DNA of 64,000 nucleotides from an uncultured Arenicella sp. (GTDB taxonomy: Bacteria; Pseudomonadota; Gammaproteobacteria; Arenicellales; Arenicellaceae). The stretch is from the NCBI GenBank assembly GCA_937974565.1, contig CALJWL010000016.1, forward strand, positions 48,667-112,666, read 5' to 3'. Shown piece after piece: positions 16,222 through 25,529 of the stretch (position 1 is its first letter; each line of letters starts with the position of its first letter). The notes beneath the pieces are model-generated. The model searched no databases. It saw only the letters and a program-made list of their open reading frames with translations, and was not told where the DNA came from. The translations under genes were made by a program, and so were the position numbers.

Positions 16222-18888
16222 ATGTCTCAGATAGATTTATCGCACGATACTCTTTACGACAAATTGGTGTTCAATAACGCCAAACTGTGTTTGGTGGTAT
16301 TTGCCTTTATCCTACTTGGCCTCGCCCAATTTGCCAGTAACTTCAGATTAGACGCATCGTCAGACTCCCTGGTACTGGAAAACGATGAATCACTGAAGTA
16401 TTTCAGAGAGGTGGTGTCGAAATACAGCGCCTCTGATCTGCTGATTGTTACTTATTCACCCAAACAAGATTTATTTGATGATGAGACGTTAAATGATCTC
16501 TCAGCATTACGCCAAAAAATACTGAAACTTGATTTAGTGGCTGGCGTTAATTCGATCTTGGATGTGCCTCTCACACAAAGTCCACCGGTCACGCTGGCTG
16601 AGTTGGCCAGTGCGCCACAAACACTACTGGACGATCGAACTGATCGCAAACTCGCTCGCGAAGAGTTTCGCAGTAGCGAATTATTTAAAAACTTGTTGGT
16701 CAGTGATGATCTTGGCACGACCGCAATCGCGGTATCGGTTGAATCTGATGAAACGTTGAATGCATTGCTGAGTCGCCGCAATGAGTTACGCGAACTTAGA
16801 ACCAATAAGAGTGCTTCGCCTGAAGAACTGCAAGAGTTAAAGCGTGTTACTTTAGAACATCAAGCTCAAGCTGATGTTTTTGGTGAAAGACAGGCGGCAC
16901 TGGTGGCGCAAATGCGTGCCCTTATTGACGAACATCGCGAAAAAGCCGACATGTTTTTAGGCGGCGTACCCATGATTGCCGCTGACTCAGTCAGTTTTAT
17001 CGAGGGTGATGTGGTGGTGTTTGGTGGTTCGGCTTTGTTGGTCATCATTTTGATCTTAGCGATTGCTTTCAGACAAGTCGGTTGGGTGATGATGCCTTTA
17101 CTCACTTGCGTGGCCACGGGCTTTTTGATGGTCTGTTTACTGGGCTTACTTAACTGGCCTATATCCGTGGTTTCTTCTAACTTTCTCTCGCTGTTGCTGA
17201 TTATTACATTATCGCTGAATATTCATTTGATAGTGCGATATCGAGAATTGGCCAAGGAATTTCCGCAAAGTCAGCAACAAGCGTTACTGAGTGCCACGGT
17301 AAGATCAAAATTTATTCCGTGTGTTTATACTGCATTGACCACGATTGTTGCGTTTGCGTCATTGATTGTTAGTGGTATACGGCCAGTGATTGATTTTGGC
17401 TGGATCATGTGTCTCGGCATTATTGTTGCTATGGTAACAACGTTCAGCTTATTTCCGGCATTAGCGATGATGATGAATCCCACAAAGGTGGAATCAAATC
17501 GTGATGCGATATCTAAAGTTGTATTGAGTGGTGCGCAAACACTGCATGCAAAAGGTGTGGCCGTCAGTGTGTTTTTTGGTTTGGTTGCCAGTGCTGCGAT
17601 TTACGGTTGTTTAAACCTAACCGTTGAGAATCGCTTTATTGATTACTTCAAACCAGAGACTGAAATTTATCAAGGAATGGTCGAAATTGACACCAAATTG
17701 GGAGGCACCACGCCCTTAGATATCGTGTTGGACGCTCCTAAAGATTGGGTGTCGCCGGCCGAACAAGCCGCAGAGCGAGCGTCAGCATTGGCTGAGTCAA
17801 TGCTAACTAAGGACACGGCTGTGAATTCAGAGGATAACGACTTTGATGATTTCAACAACTTTGGTATGGACGAAGGCCGTGCAGTCGAGAGCGAGCAAGG
17901 TGGCTTCGATGATTTCGATGATTTCGATGATTTTGATGACTTTGATAGTGACTCGTTTGATGAGTTTGATACGCAAGACGATGTAGCTCCAAATTTGGTT
18001 GCCACATCGTACTGGTTTAACACGCAAGGGTTGAACAAAATTAAGGCTATTCAGCGATCTTTAGACAGCATTGAAGCCACCGGTAAGGTCATGTCTTTGG
18101 CGACAACCATGAGCGTATTCAGTGGTCTTAAAGGCGCAGGCGAGCTTGACGACATTGATCTGGGGTTCATGTATAACGCGCTTTCTGATAATAATAAGAA
18201 AACGCTGTTTTCGCCCTATATGTCGGATGACGGAAACCAGATACACATTAACGTTCGTGTGTTTGAAACCATTCGGGGTTTGGATCGCAACAAATTGATC
18301 AATGATATCCGAACAATGTTAGTTGATGAACATGGTTTGGAAAACGAGCAAGTCAATATTACAGGTCTTGTGGTGATGTATAACAACATGCTGAACTCGT
18401 TGTTTAGCTCACAAATTGCCACGTTAGGCACTGTTTTTGTGGTGATTTTTTTGATGTTCATCGTGCTTTTTCGCAGCATGAAACTGGCGTTATTAACCAT
18501 CATTCCTAATGTGTTTTCAGCGGCCGTGGTGCTTGGCATCATGGGTATATTTGTTATTCCGCTTGATCTAATGACCATCACTATTGCCGCCATTAGTGTG
18601 GGCATAGCGGTGGATAACTCCATTCATTTTGTGCATCGTTTTAGCGATGAAATTAGAGCGACTCAAAATTATGCACTCTCTATCGATGTGGCTACTAGAA
18701 ACGTAGGTCAAGCTATGTTTTATACGACCATCGTGATTACGGCGGGTTTTATGATTATGGTGTTTTCTAATTTTGTGCCGACCATGTATTTTGGCGTACT
18801 CACAGGCATCGCCATGGTGACGGCCCTGATAGCTAATTTAGTAATGTTGCCTATGCTGATTCGTAAATTTAAGCCGATCACAATTTAA
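16222..18888 (+). CDS. MMPL/RND-superfamily exporter with acidic FDD repeat insertion
   Basis: 888 residues in the RND permease layout: one N-terminal helix, a periplasmic loop, a first helix bundle (LLVIILILAIAFRQVGWVMM onward), a second large loop, and a final bundle (TVFVVIFLMFIVLFR; VGIAVDNSIHFVHRFSDEI). The last bundle carries the VDNSIHFVHR motif of the MMPL/HpnN/YdfJ branch rather than the AcrB DD motif. The second large loop contains a low-complexity run of Phe-Asp-Asp units near residues 560-580, preceded by a similar DFDDFNNF stretch. Such exporters move lipids, sterol-like or hopanoid compounds; the substrate here is unknown. No membrane-fusion partner is adjacent. It lies between YceI and an esterase with its own leader. 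Confidence 0.88.
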   Translation: MSQIDLSHDTLYDKLVFNNAKLCLVVFAFILLGLAQFASNFRLDASSDSLVLENDESLKYFREVVSKYSASDLLIVTYSPKQDLFDDETLNDLSALRQKILKLDLVAGVNSILDVPLTQSPPVTLAELASAPQTLLDDRTDRKLAREEFRSSELFKNLLVSDDLGTTAIAVSVESDETLNALLSRRNELRELRTNKSASPEELQELKRVTLEHQAQADVFGERQAALVAQMRALIDEHREKADMFLGGVPMIAADSVSFIEGDVVVFGGSALLVIILILAIAFRQVGWVMMPLLTCVATGFLMVCLLGLLNWPISVVSSNFLSLLLIITLSLNIHLIVRYRELAKEFPQSQQQALLSATVRSKFIPCVYTALTTIVAFASLIVSGIRPVIDFGWIMCLGIIVAMVTTFSLFPALAMMMNPTKVESNRDAISKVVLSGAQTLHAKGVAVSVFFGLVASAAIYGCLNLTVENRFIDYFKPETEIYQGMVEIDTKLGGTTPLDIVLDAPKDWVSPAEQAAERASALAESMLTKDTAVNSEDNDFDDFNNFGMDEGRAVESEQGGFDDFDDFDDFDDFDSDSFDEFDTQDDVAPNLVATSYWFNTQGLNKIKAIQRSLDSIEATGKVMSLATTMSVFSGLKGAGELDDIDLGFMYNALSDNNKKTLFSPYMSDDGNQIHINVRVFETIRGLDRNKLINDIRTMLVDEHGLENEQVNITGLVVMYNNMLNSLFSSQIATLGTVFVVIFLMFIVLFRSMKLALLTIIPNVFSAAVVLGIMGIFVIPLDLMTITIAAISVGIAVDNSIHFVHRFSDEIRATQNYALSIDVATRNVGQAMFYTTIVITAGFMIMVFSNFVPTMYFGVLTGIAMVTALIANLVMLPMLIRKFKPITI
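17905..17949 (+). repeat. In-frame 9-base repeats coding Phe-Asp-Asp
   Basis: Three exact copies of TTCGATGAT (17905, 17914, 17923) are followed by two diverged copies, TTTGATGAC and TTTGATAGT. Being in frame, changes in copy number would lengthen or shorten the acidic loop of the exporter without a frameshift. Confidence 0.85.
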
Positions 18889-19087
18889 TTTAAAATGAAC
18901 GCGTTGATTTAATGCCCATTGAGTAGCTGACAGGCGGCCTTACATCATGGATTTTAAGAACACCATAACAAACGGCATTGTTGGCCGTTATAAACGTCAT
19001 TGATGGCGAACTAAATGTTTTAGTCTTGGCAAAGAAACACGTCGTTTGCCAGTGTGTTTTGCCATTCAACTTATTGAGTAAATACCA

Positions 19088-19765
19088 ATGCAATTACCCG
19101 CGAACTCCATTGACTTAGTACACGGCTCAGGCGAGCCAACACACGCGATAATCTGGTTGCATGGGCTTGGCGCCACGGCCAATGATTTTCCACCGATAGT
19201 GCCTGAGCTAGGGCTTGAAGATGGTCGCTGTATTCGATTTATCTTTCCGCAAGCCCCCAATCGCCCAATTACCATTAATGCCGGTATGGCAATGCCGGGT
19301 TGGTATGATATTAAAGGCATGTCTATTGAAGACAAACAAGATGCGATTGGGATGGCCGAATCACAAAACATGGTCGAAGGAGTGCTAGATGATTTGGTCA
19401 ACTCAGGCATCGCCAGCTCTAACATCATTTTAGCCGGGTTCTCGCAGGGTGGGGCCGTGACCTATTTTACCGGGGTGCGTACGCGACATAAGTTGGCAGG
19501 CATGCTGCCTTTATCCACTTATTTACCTTTTGACAGTCATACAGAGTCGGAGCAAAGCGGAGTTAATAAAGAAACAGCGATCTTTGCTAGCCATGGCACT
19601 CACGATGCTGTGGTGCCCATGTCGTTAGGTAAAACCAGCGCGGATTTGCTGAGCGAATTGGGTTACAACCTACGTTGGCGAACTTATCCAATGGAACATC
19701 AGGTAATCATGGAGCAAATCAAAGACATAGGTGCGTGGATTAATGGGGTGTTTTCACAAGCTTAA
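19088..19765 (+). CDS. Carboxylesterase / phospholipase-like alpha/beta hydrolase
   Basis: 225 residues of the phospholipase/carboxylesterase family (acyl-protein thioesterase type). Oxyanion/N-terminal motif: IIWLHGLGATANDFPPIVPE. The nucleophile Ser sits in GFSQGGAVTYF. The catalytic Asp lies in SHGTHDAVVPM and His in YPMEHQVIMEQI. No signal peptide is visible, so it is cytoplasmic. These enzymes hydrolyse short acyl esters or lysophospholipids; the natural substrate is not evident. It has its own 199-base leader after the RND gene and is followed by a gap before the GH9 gene. Confidence 0.93.
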   Translation: MQLPANSIDLVHGSGEPTHAIIWLHGLGATANDFPPIVPELGLEDGRCIRFIFPQAPNRPITINAGMAMPGWYDIKGMSIEDKQDAIGMAESQNMVEGVLDDLVNSGIASSNIILAGFSQGGAVTYFTGVRTRHKLAGMLPLSTYLPFDSHTESEQSGVNKETAIFASHGTHDAVVPMSLGKTSADLLSELGYNLRWRTYPMEHQVIMEQIKDIGAWINGVFSQA

Positions 19766-19848
19766 AAAGTGTACTATGCTCTTTGAGAGAGCATGAGAGA
19801 GGCCCCTAAACCCGTTGTGGTGACAACGTTTTAATATTTGTGTGATCT

Positions 19849-21702
19849 ATGTTTGCTACTTTTCAATGTGTTGTTTGTGCAGTCTGTTCTAAGGCTGTTT
19901 CTTTAAAAAAATCTCGCTTTAACTCGATTGGTTTCGATGACTCTGCCTTGCGTTTGCTGTGTTGGGTGCGCTATTCCCGATCTTTGTTTTTATCAATGTG
20001 TGCCTTGTTTGCCCTTGGCTTGGGGGCATTTGCCAGTGCTAATGAGTTGTTTAGCATCAAAGTCAATCAAGTTGGGTATCTTCCGACGTCAAGCAAAGTG
20101 GCTATTGTGCCTGCTTCCGGCAATGCCAAAGCCCGTTCATTTGAGGTTGTTGATGTTTTCACACATAAGGTAGTTTACTCCGGTGAGTTAGGTAAGCCTT
20201 CAACTTGGCCTTTTTCAAAAGAGACGGTTCGCCAAGCCGATTTTTCATCATTAAATCAGCCGGGCCGATACTATTTAGCATCGAATGGCGTTGTTTCTGC
20301 TCCGTTTGAAATCGGCGACACGGTCTTCAACTCGGTGCATGCGGCTGCGCTTAAGTCGTTTTACTTTAAGCGTTCTGGAATGACGATCGAACCGCAGTAT
20401 GGTTGGGGGTTTGCACGTGCGGCAGGGCACCTTGACACCAAGGTGAAAGTGCATGCATCCGCGGCCAGTGATCAACGGCCTAAAGGTTCAATCATCTCAG
20501 CACCCAAAGGTTGGTATGACGCTGGCGATTATGGCAAGTACGTGGTTAATTCCGGTATCTCAACCTATACGTTGTTGAGTGCCTATGACCAATTTTCTCA
20601 AGTTTACAAAGATTTGCCACTGGGGATAGTCGAATCGAACAATCAAGTACCAGACTTGCTCGATGAAATTAAATGGAACTTAGATTGGTTGGAAACCATG
20701 CAAGATTTGGACGGAGGGGTTTATCATAAATTGACCGCTCTGCGGTTTTCGTCAATGGATGTGCTGCCCAAAGATGAAAAAAGCCAGCGTTGGGTTATTG
20801 GAAAGTCGGTGACGGCTGCGTTGAATTTTTCAGCGGTTATGTCTTTCGCCAGCCAAGTTTTTAGCGATTTTGAAAATGAATTCCCAGGTGCCAGTCAACG
20901 TTATCTAGAGCGCGCCAAACGCGCGTTCAAGTGGGCGAATGAAAACCCCAGTGCGCTCTATCAACAACCTGGTGATGTGCAAACCGGTGAATACGGTGAT
21001 GACGATGCACGTGATGAATTCAGTTGGGCGGCGGCGGAGTTATTTTTAGCCACTGGGAATGACATCTACCTTGCTGTGTTTAGGATGGTTGCATTGAGTG
21101 AAGAAGGCAAGAAGGCTGATTTAGACCTGAGCTGGTCAAACGTAACGGTTTTACCTTATGTGTCGCTTTACACCCGAGGCCAGAAACTATTGTCTGAAGA
21201 AGATTTTAAGTTCATAGAGAGTCAATTACTTGATTTGGGCAATGCCCACCTAGAACATCACCAAGCCTCAGCGTATAACGTGTCAATGACCGAAGGTGAT
21301 TTTAATTGGGGCAGCAACTCTGCCGCGCTAAACAATGGCTTCGTTTTGTTTCAAGCTTATCTTATAACAGGCGACCATAAATTTAAGAGCGCCGCTTTCG
21401 CGACGCTGGATTACGTCTTAGGAACTAACCCCACGGGTTATTCTTATGTCACGGGTTACGGCACAAAAACACCGATGAAAATCCACGACCGGCCGTCAGA
21501 GGCTGACAATGCGATAAACCCTATCCCAGGTTTTTTGGTGGGTGGACCGCACACCGGACGACAGGATAAATGCAAATATTCTGGGAAACTTCCGGCGACG
21601 AACTACGCCGACTCGGTTTGCAGCTATTCAACCAATGAAATAGCCATCAACTGGAATGCTCCCTTGGTTTATATGTTGGGCGCAGCGATTGCCAGCAAGT
21701 AG
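19849..21702 (+). CDS. Secreted glycoside hydrolase family 9 (endoglucanase-like)
   Basis: The sequence has a signal segment (FLSMCALFALGLGAFASA), then a CelD-type Ig-like domain (LFSIKVNQVGYLPTSSKVAI onward), then the GH9 (alpha/alpha)6 barrel. The catalytic base motif is GWYDAGDYGKYVVNSG near residue 223. The catalytic acid Glu is in STNEIAINWNAPLVYM at the end, and YVLGTNPTGYSYVTGYG also fits GH9. The likely substrate is cellulose or a related beta-1,4-glucan, in the periplasm or outside the cell. The ATG at 19849 gives a long N-terminus; GTG 19966 or ATG 19996 would give a normal signal peptide, and no ribosome binding site decides between them. No carbohydrate-binding module is seen. Confidence 0.92.
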   Translation: MFATFQCVVCAVCSKAVSLKKSRFNSIGFDDSALRLLCWVRYSRSLFLSMCALFALGLGAFASANELFSIKVNQVGYLPTSSKVAIVPASGNAKARSFEVVDVFTHKVVYSGELGKPSTWPFSKETVRQADFSSLNQPGRYYLASNGVVSAPFEIGDTVFNSVHAAALKSFYFKRSGMTIEPQYGWGFARAAGHLDTKVKVHASAASDQRPKGSIISAPKGWYDAGDYGKYVVNSGISTYTLLSAYDQFSQVYKDLPLGIVESNNQVPDLLDEIKWNLDWLETMQDLDGGVYHKLTALRFSSMDVLPKDEKSQRWVIGKSVTAALNFSAVMSFASQVFSDFENEFPGASQRYLERAKRAFKWANENPSALYQQPGDVQTGEYGDDDARDEFSWAAAELFLATGNDIYLAVFRMVALSEEGKKADLDLSWSNVTVLPYVSLYTRGQKLLSEEDFKFIESQLLDLGNAHLEHHQASAYNVSMTEGDFNWGSNSAALNNGFVLFQAYLITGDHKFKSAAFATLDYVLGTNPTGYSYVTGYGTKTPMKIHDRPSEADNAINPIPGFLVGGPHTGRQDKCKYSGKLPATNYADSVCSYSTNEIAINWNAPLVYMLGAAIASK

Positions 21703-21710
21703 GCACTCTG

Positions 21711-21744
21711 ACATGGTCCTCATACGCGAGGGCCATGTATTTTA
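21711..21744 (+). terminator. Stem-loop terminator after GH9 gene
   Basis: ACATGGTCCTC (21711-21721) pairs with GAGGGCCATGT (21728-21738) with one G-T wobble and a 6-base loop, followed by ATTTTAT. It lies between the GH9 stop and ppiC. Confidence 0.65.
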
Positions 21745-21766
21745 TAACGCTTAGTAAAGTAATTTT

Positions 21767-22054
21767 ATGGCCAAAATTGCGTGCGCCTCTCACATATTGC
21801 TTAAGACTAAAGCTGAGGCCGACGACCTAAAAAAGAAGCTGGATAACAATGAAAACTTTGCACATCTGGCGAAGCGTTACTCCACTTGTCCATCAGCCAA
21901 AAAAGGCGGGGATCTCGGTGAATTTCGGCAAGGCACCATGGTGCCCGCGTTTGATAAAGCCGTGTTTACTCATGGCAGTGAAAATAAACGGTATCTGGGG
22001 CCAATAAAAACCAAATTCGGTTTCCATTTGATTCAAGTGCTTTATAAAGACTAG
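21767..22054 (+). CDS. ppiC: PpiC, parvulin-type peptidyl-prolyl cis-trans isomerase
   Basis: 95 residues, matching the size and pattern of cytoplasmic single-domain parvulin PpiC (93 residues in E. coli). Motifs are ASHILLKTKAEADDLKKKL with the active-site His, HLAKRYSTCPSAKKGGDLGE, FRQGTMVPAFDKAVF and a C-terminal KTKFGFHLIQVLYKD with the second conserved His. It catalyses isomerisation of Xaa-Pro bonds in protein folding. No signal peptide or membrane anchor is present. It is monocistronic and convergent with the minus-strand protease gene. Confidence 0.96.
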   Translation: MAKIACASHILLKTKAEADDLKKKLDNNENFAHLAKRYSTCPSAKKGGDLGEFRQGTMVPAFDKAVFTHGSENKRYLGPIKTKFGFHLIQVLYKD

Positions 22055-22163
22055 CACTCGATCTTCAACGGCCTCAAATAAAAATAGAGCCAGTGAACAA
22101 CGTTTCAATGGAACTTTTTAATCGAGTTTTTTAAGCCTAAACGATTTAACGTCAACTCAATTG

Positions 22164-24347
22164 TTAGGGTTTTGATTCTTTCTTTTGTTCAGCCTCACGC
22201 TTTTTCTGTTTTTGCGCGTTGATTGCGCCGAGTATCGGTACGATGGCCTCTAGCACATTAAACTCTTCGTTCGCTGGCGGCGTTGGTGTTGGCGCCGGAG
22301 CGGGCAGGGCTTGGTCGTTATCGGTAATGATTAATCGTAACCGGTTTGAACTCACACTGGCCCCTGCACTGATTGCTTGTATCAGAATGTCGGTGAATTC
22401 GTCACCCTCAACTACGGTGTCGTCAACAATGTCTAAACTGATGCTTCTGATTCCAGATTGACCCTCTTCCCACACTAACCGAGTTGAACTGGGGCGTGTG
22501 TAGTCCGAAGTAACGCTTGCGGTTGTATCGAAAAAAATCAGATCGACTTCGATGCGGCCATCGGTGCCGCCCACTCGTTGTAATGGGATTTCCACAGAGC
22601 CATCCGCCTCACTTACTGAGGCTGACGTTGATACAAACTCAATGCTTCCTGGCTCTGTGGGTGGGGGCGGTGTTTGATCGTTATCGGTGATCGTTAAGCG
22701 AAATCCGCGTGAGCTAACATTGGCGCCTGGTGTGATGGCACTCAATGTAAGATTGGTTGATTCATTGCCTTCAACGTCAGCGTCATCGATTAGGGTGATC
22801 GATAGATTGCGTGTGCCTGACTCGCCATCTAACCATACGATGTTTGTTGTGATAGGCGGCGTGTAATCGGCTGACTGAGTGGCGGTGTCATCGGTAAAAC
22901 GAACAGAGACTTCCAATTGACCGTCATCGCCTTCGATTCTCTGTACTTGTACGTTGACCGAGCCAGAGCCTTCATCCACCAACTCATTGGTCCTCACAAA
23001 TTCCACACGGCCTGGCACCGGCGCTGGATCACTGATGGTGACTCGCACGTCCGCATTACCCAGTACCACGCCACCGCTAGGCTCAGATAAAATGACATCC
23101 AATGTTTCATTCCCTTCAGTTGCCGAATCGTTGTTAATGGCCAGAGTTACAGATTTAATGCCAGTTTCTCCATCGGCCCAATTAACCACTTGGTTGATGA
23201 TGTTGTAATCGGAGTTGGCGGTAGCGGTAATGGCCTGAGAGCGCACTCGTACCGACACTGCGCCATCTGAACCGCCAGTGCGTTGCACGTTTATGGTCAA
23301 TGGGCCTTCGTTTTCAATAATGCTTAGTTGATCATCGACAAGGGCTACGGTGCCAACGACCGGAGGTGGTCCAACTTGATCTTGTGCAAGCTGCCAGCCG
23401 ATGTCTTTGAGCATTTGTAAGGTTGCGCGGTCGTCGCTTGTGGGTGTTGCCGATGGCTCCATCAACTCATCGGGAGCCAATGCGGTATCCCAGTGGGAGA
23501 TTGATGATCCGTTTTGGTAAGGATTGGGTGCGTATATTTGCAACTGACCGCCGTTTTTACCGGTGTTAATGTGGCCGGTATTACTCATTACATTTGGCCC
23601 ACGGAACGTTACATTGCCGGTGTTGGTCGCGGAAGTCACTCGTTCGGCCACCGTCAAATTGCGCCAGAAGTCTCCTTGTGTTTCGTCATACAGAAAGTAA
23701 GCATAGGCATCAATAAAACCATTGAGCAGTTGCCCGTTTTGCCGTATCCCAGATGAGACCCCTAAACCGTGCCCTATTTCGTGCAACACGGTATCAAACA
23801 GGCTGATTGTGCCATTAGGCGCTGAGCTATTGATCCCTAACCACCAGTTAGTGCCTCGTAAGCAGTCATCGTTATTGTCGATGTCGCTGTTAAACGTTGC
23901 GTTGATGTCTACGGCATTAGGGTTTGAACTTAGGCGGCGCCCTGCTAAGTTATTTGCTAATGCGGCCACATACAATGTGGAACTCATCGGTGCGCCTGGA
24001 AAATCTCGAAATAAAGTCGCAGCCCCTGCGGAACCCAATGTGGCGCGATTAGCAAAGCAGGTGAGTGGGTTGAAATTGATTCCGACTCTCACGTCTACCG
24101 TCAACACCAGCCTTGCTTCCCAGTAATCAGCGGCGGCTTGGAAAACCTGTAAGCGCTGGTCGCCTAACGTTATTCCGGTATTACCAGTTTGACCCGGTAC
24201 CGCTGGTGCTGGGTCATTAAATCCCTCGGCAGCTCCGTCGTTGTTAATTAACACTATATTCGCTGCCATTGTCGACGTTGATACGCCAAACAACGTGAAT
24301 AGAGAGAAGAGACAGGCAATGGTCTGGGGTTTTAAAAATTTGTTCAT
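22164..24347 (-). CDS. Secreted metzincin-like metalloprotease with Calx-beta repeats
   Basis: 727 residues. A signal peptide (IACLFSLFTLFGVSTSTMAA) is followed by a catalytic region with the zinc motif HEIGHGLGVSS (HExxHxxG) near residue 190 and a possible Met-turn, APDELMEPSATP. After about residue 320 there are three Calx-beta-like repeats of roughly 110 residues, each with a pattern such as NVQRTGGSDGAVSVRV, then DGE-Gxx and a NDSATEGNETLDVIL-like calcium-binding strand. Ca-dependent folding is expected. The tail AIVPILGAINAQKQKKREAE is hydrophobic then basic; it is not a clear PEP- or GlyGly-CTERM. The usual third metzincin zinc ligand is not obvious (Ser at that spot). ATG 24365 would add six residues. 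The gene upstream probably shares its transcript. Confidence 0.85.
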   Translation of the reverse strand: MNKFLKPQTIACLFSLFTLFGVSTSTMAANIVLINNDGAAEGFNDPAPAVPGQTGNTGITLGDQRLQVFQAAADYWEARLVLTVDVRVGINFNPLTCFANRATLGSAGAATLFRDFPGAPMSSTLYVAALANNLAGRRLSSNPNAVDINATFNSDIDNNDDCLRGTNWWLGINSSAPNGTISLFDTVLHEIGHGLGVSSGIRQNGQLLNGFIDAYAYFLYDETQGDFWRNLTVAERVTSATNTGNVTFRGPNVMSNTGHINTGKNGGQLQIYAPNPYQNGSSISHWDTALAPDELMEPSATPTSDDRATLQMLKDIGWQLAQDQVGPPPVVGTVALVDDQLSIIENEGPLTINVQRTGGSDGAVSVRVRSQAITATANSDYNIINQVVNWADGETGIKSVTLAINNDSATEGNETLDVILSEPSGGVVLGNADVRVTISDPAPVPGRVEFVRTNELVDEGSGSVNVQVQRIEGDDGQLEVSVRFTDDTATQSADYTPPITTNIVWLDGESGTRNLSITLIDDADVEGNESTNLTLSAITPGANVSSRGFRLTITDNDQTPPPPTEPGSIEFVSTSASVSEADGSVEIPLQRVGGTDGRIEVDLIFFDTTASVTSDYTRPSSTRLVWEEGQSGIRSISLDIVDDTVVEGDEFTDILIQAISAGASVSSNRLRLIITDNDQALPAPAPTPTPPANEEFNVLEAIVPILGAINAQKQKKREAEQKKESKP

Positions 24348-24428
24348 GGAATGCCCGTGAAACATTATCGGCGGTCAGGATCACCCAAATCAGCGCTTAA
24401 CATGGGGGGCTTACTGACTTCGAGGTTG

Positions 24429-24917
24429 CTACTGGTCGCAATCAGACGCTGAGTTATGATGGTCGCCGGTATGATTGTTAACAACATTGTTAGCACAATC
24501 GAGTTCAACGTCGTAGTGACTGTCCATATGGCCATTAAGGCGAATCTCTTGCATACCATTGGGGTGGTCAATAACCTCTAGTTCAGGTTCCACAATGTTG
24601 CCTTGAGTGCGATCAGAGTTTATTTGGTTAGTTTGATTATTCTCAAGCACCTCAGTCGGAACTTCAGACGTTAACTCACCTGTTTCTGGATCGATATAGG
24701 CTTGCCTGCCGCTTTGCTGTGTCATTGAAGCATGTGTACGTTTGTTATCGCCCGTTGCGGTACTTGAAACCGACTCTTCATGTGTGTTTGTGTTGTTTGA
24801 GGGTTGAGCGGCTACGGCCGTTGTTTCATTAGAGTGATTCGTTTGCGTTGCAATGAGCAAGCCTGATACGGCAAGTAGCGACAGCAAAGGTACGGCTGGT
24901 GTTTTTATCATCATCAT
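24429..24917 (-). CDS. Small secreted protein with DPETGE motif
   Basis: 162 residues beginning with a signal peptide (LLSLLAVSGLLIATQT). The mature part is hydrophilic, rich in Asn, Thr and Ser, and contains QAYIDPETGELTSEVP followed by ELEVIDHPNGMQEIRLNGHM. This DPETGE-HPNG-xLxG layout occurs in small exported proteins found beside large secreted or cell-surface proteins in many gammaproteobacteria, which I recall but cannot verify here. It ends with Cys/His-rich LDCANNVVNNHTGDHHNS. The protease gene begins 82 bases downstream on the same strand, suggesting a two-gene operon in which this protein could be a partner, inhibitor or pro-form helper. The function is unknown. Confidence 0.75.
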   Translation of the reverse strand: MMMIKTPAVPLLSLLAVSGLLIATQTNHSNETTAVAAQPSNNTNTHEESVSSTATGDNKRTHASMTQQSGRQAYIDPETGELTSEVPTEVLENNQTNQINSDRTQGNIVEPELEVIDHPNGMQEIRLNGHMDSHYDVELDCANNVVNNHTGDHHNSASDCDQ

Positions 24918-25054
24918 TATTCCTAGTTTGGGGCCTAGAATGTGCCAATACCCGCATAAAGCGAGATCGCTCAGAAATTATGGTCCACCATTATTCACAA
25001 TTCCAGCCGTTGTGAACGAAAGATGGATTTTCTCTCATGATCTTTGAAACAGGC

Positions 25055-25504
25055 TCATTGAAACTTTAAGAGCATGTCAATGTGCGGTATCTCATCTTCT
25101 AGATACATGGTTGATACTGTTGTAAATCCGAAGGATCGGTAGAACTTCTCTAGGTGTTCTTGTGCGCTAATTTTGATTGGCATGTTAGGATAAAGAACGC
25201 TCATGTGTGCAATGCTTTGACTCACCAGTTCACGTCCAAGACCGGTGCCACGGTGAGTTAGGTTCGTTGCTATTCGCCCTATTGATGGGTGTGCATAGAG
25301 CGCACCCGGGCGGATAAGTCGCGCGCAAGCGGCCAGTTCGGTGTCTTGCCAAGCCAGCAGGTGATGCGCTTGGCGATCAATATCGTCCATGTCTGGATAT
25401 GGGCAAGTTTGTTCAACAATAAATACAGATTGACGCAGTTTGAAGTACTCGAACAATTCGCCAGTATTGAACTCACTAAATGTTTTTAAGTCCCACTTCA
25501 TCAT
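25055..25504 (-). CDS. elaA: ElaA-family GNAT acetyltransferase
   Basis: 149 residues closely matching ElaA. Shared features are FKLRQSVFIVEQTCPYPDMD, then HHLLAWQDTELAACARLI, the acetyl-CoA loop GRIATNLTHRGTGLGRELV and the C-terminal HLEKFYRSFGFTTVS with EDEIPHIDML. I chose the ATGATG at 25504 because the longer frame (to 25600) would run into the M24 peptidase gene, whereas this start begins 25 bases after that gene ends. The substrate of ElaA proteins is not established. Likely co-transcribed with the M24 peptidase upstream. Confidence 0.92.
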   Translation of the reverse strand: MMKWDLKTFSEFNTGELFEYFKLRQSVFIVEQTCPYPDMDDIDRQAHHLLAWQDTELAACARLIRPGALYAHPSIGRIATNLTHRGTGLGRELVSQSIAHMSVLYPNMPIKISAQEHLEKFYRSFGFTTVSTMYLEDEIPHIDMLLKFQ

Positions 25505-25529
25505 ATTAACACCATTGAAAATAGTGGGC

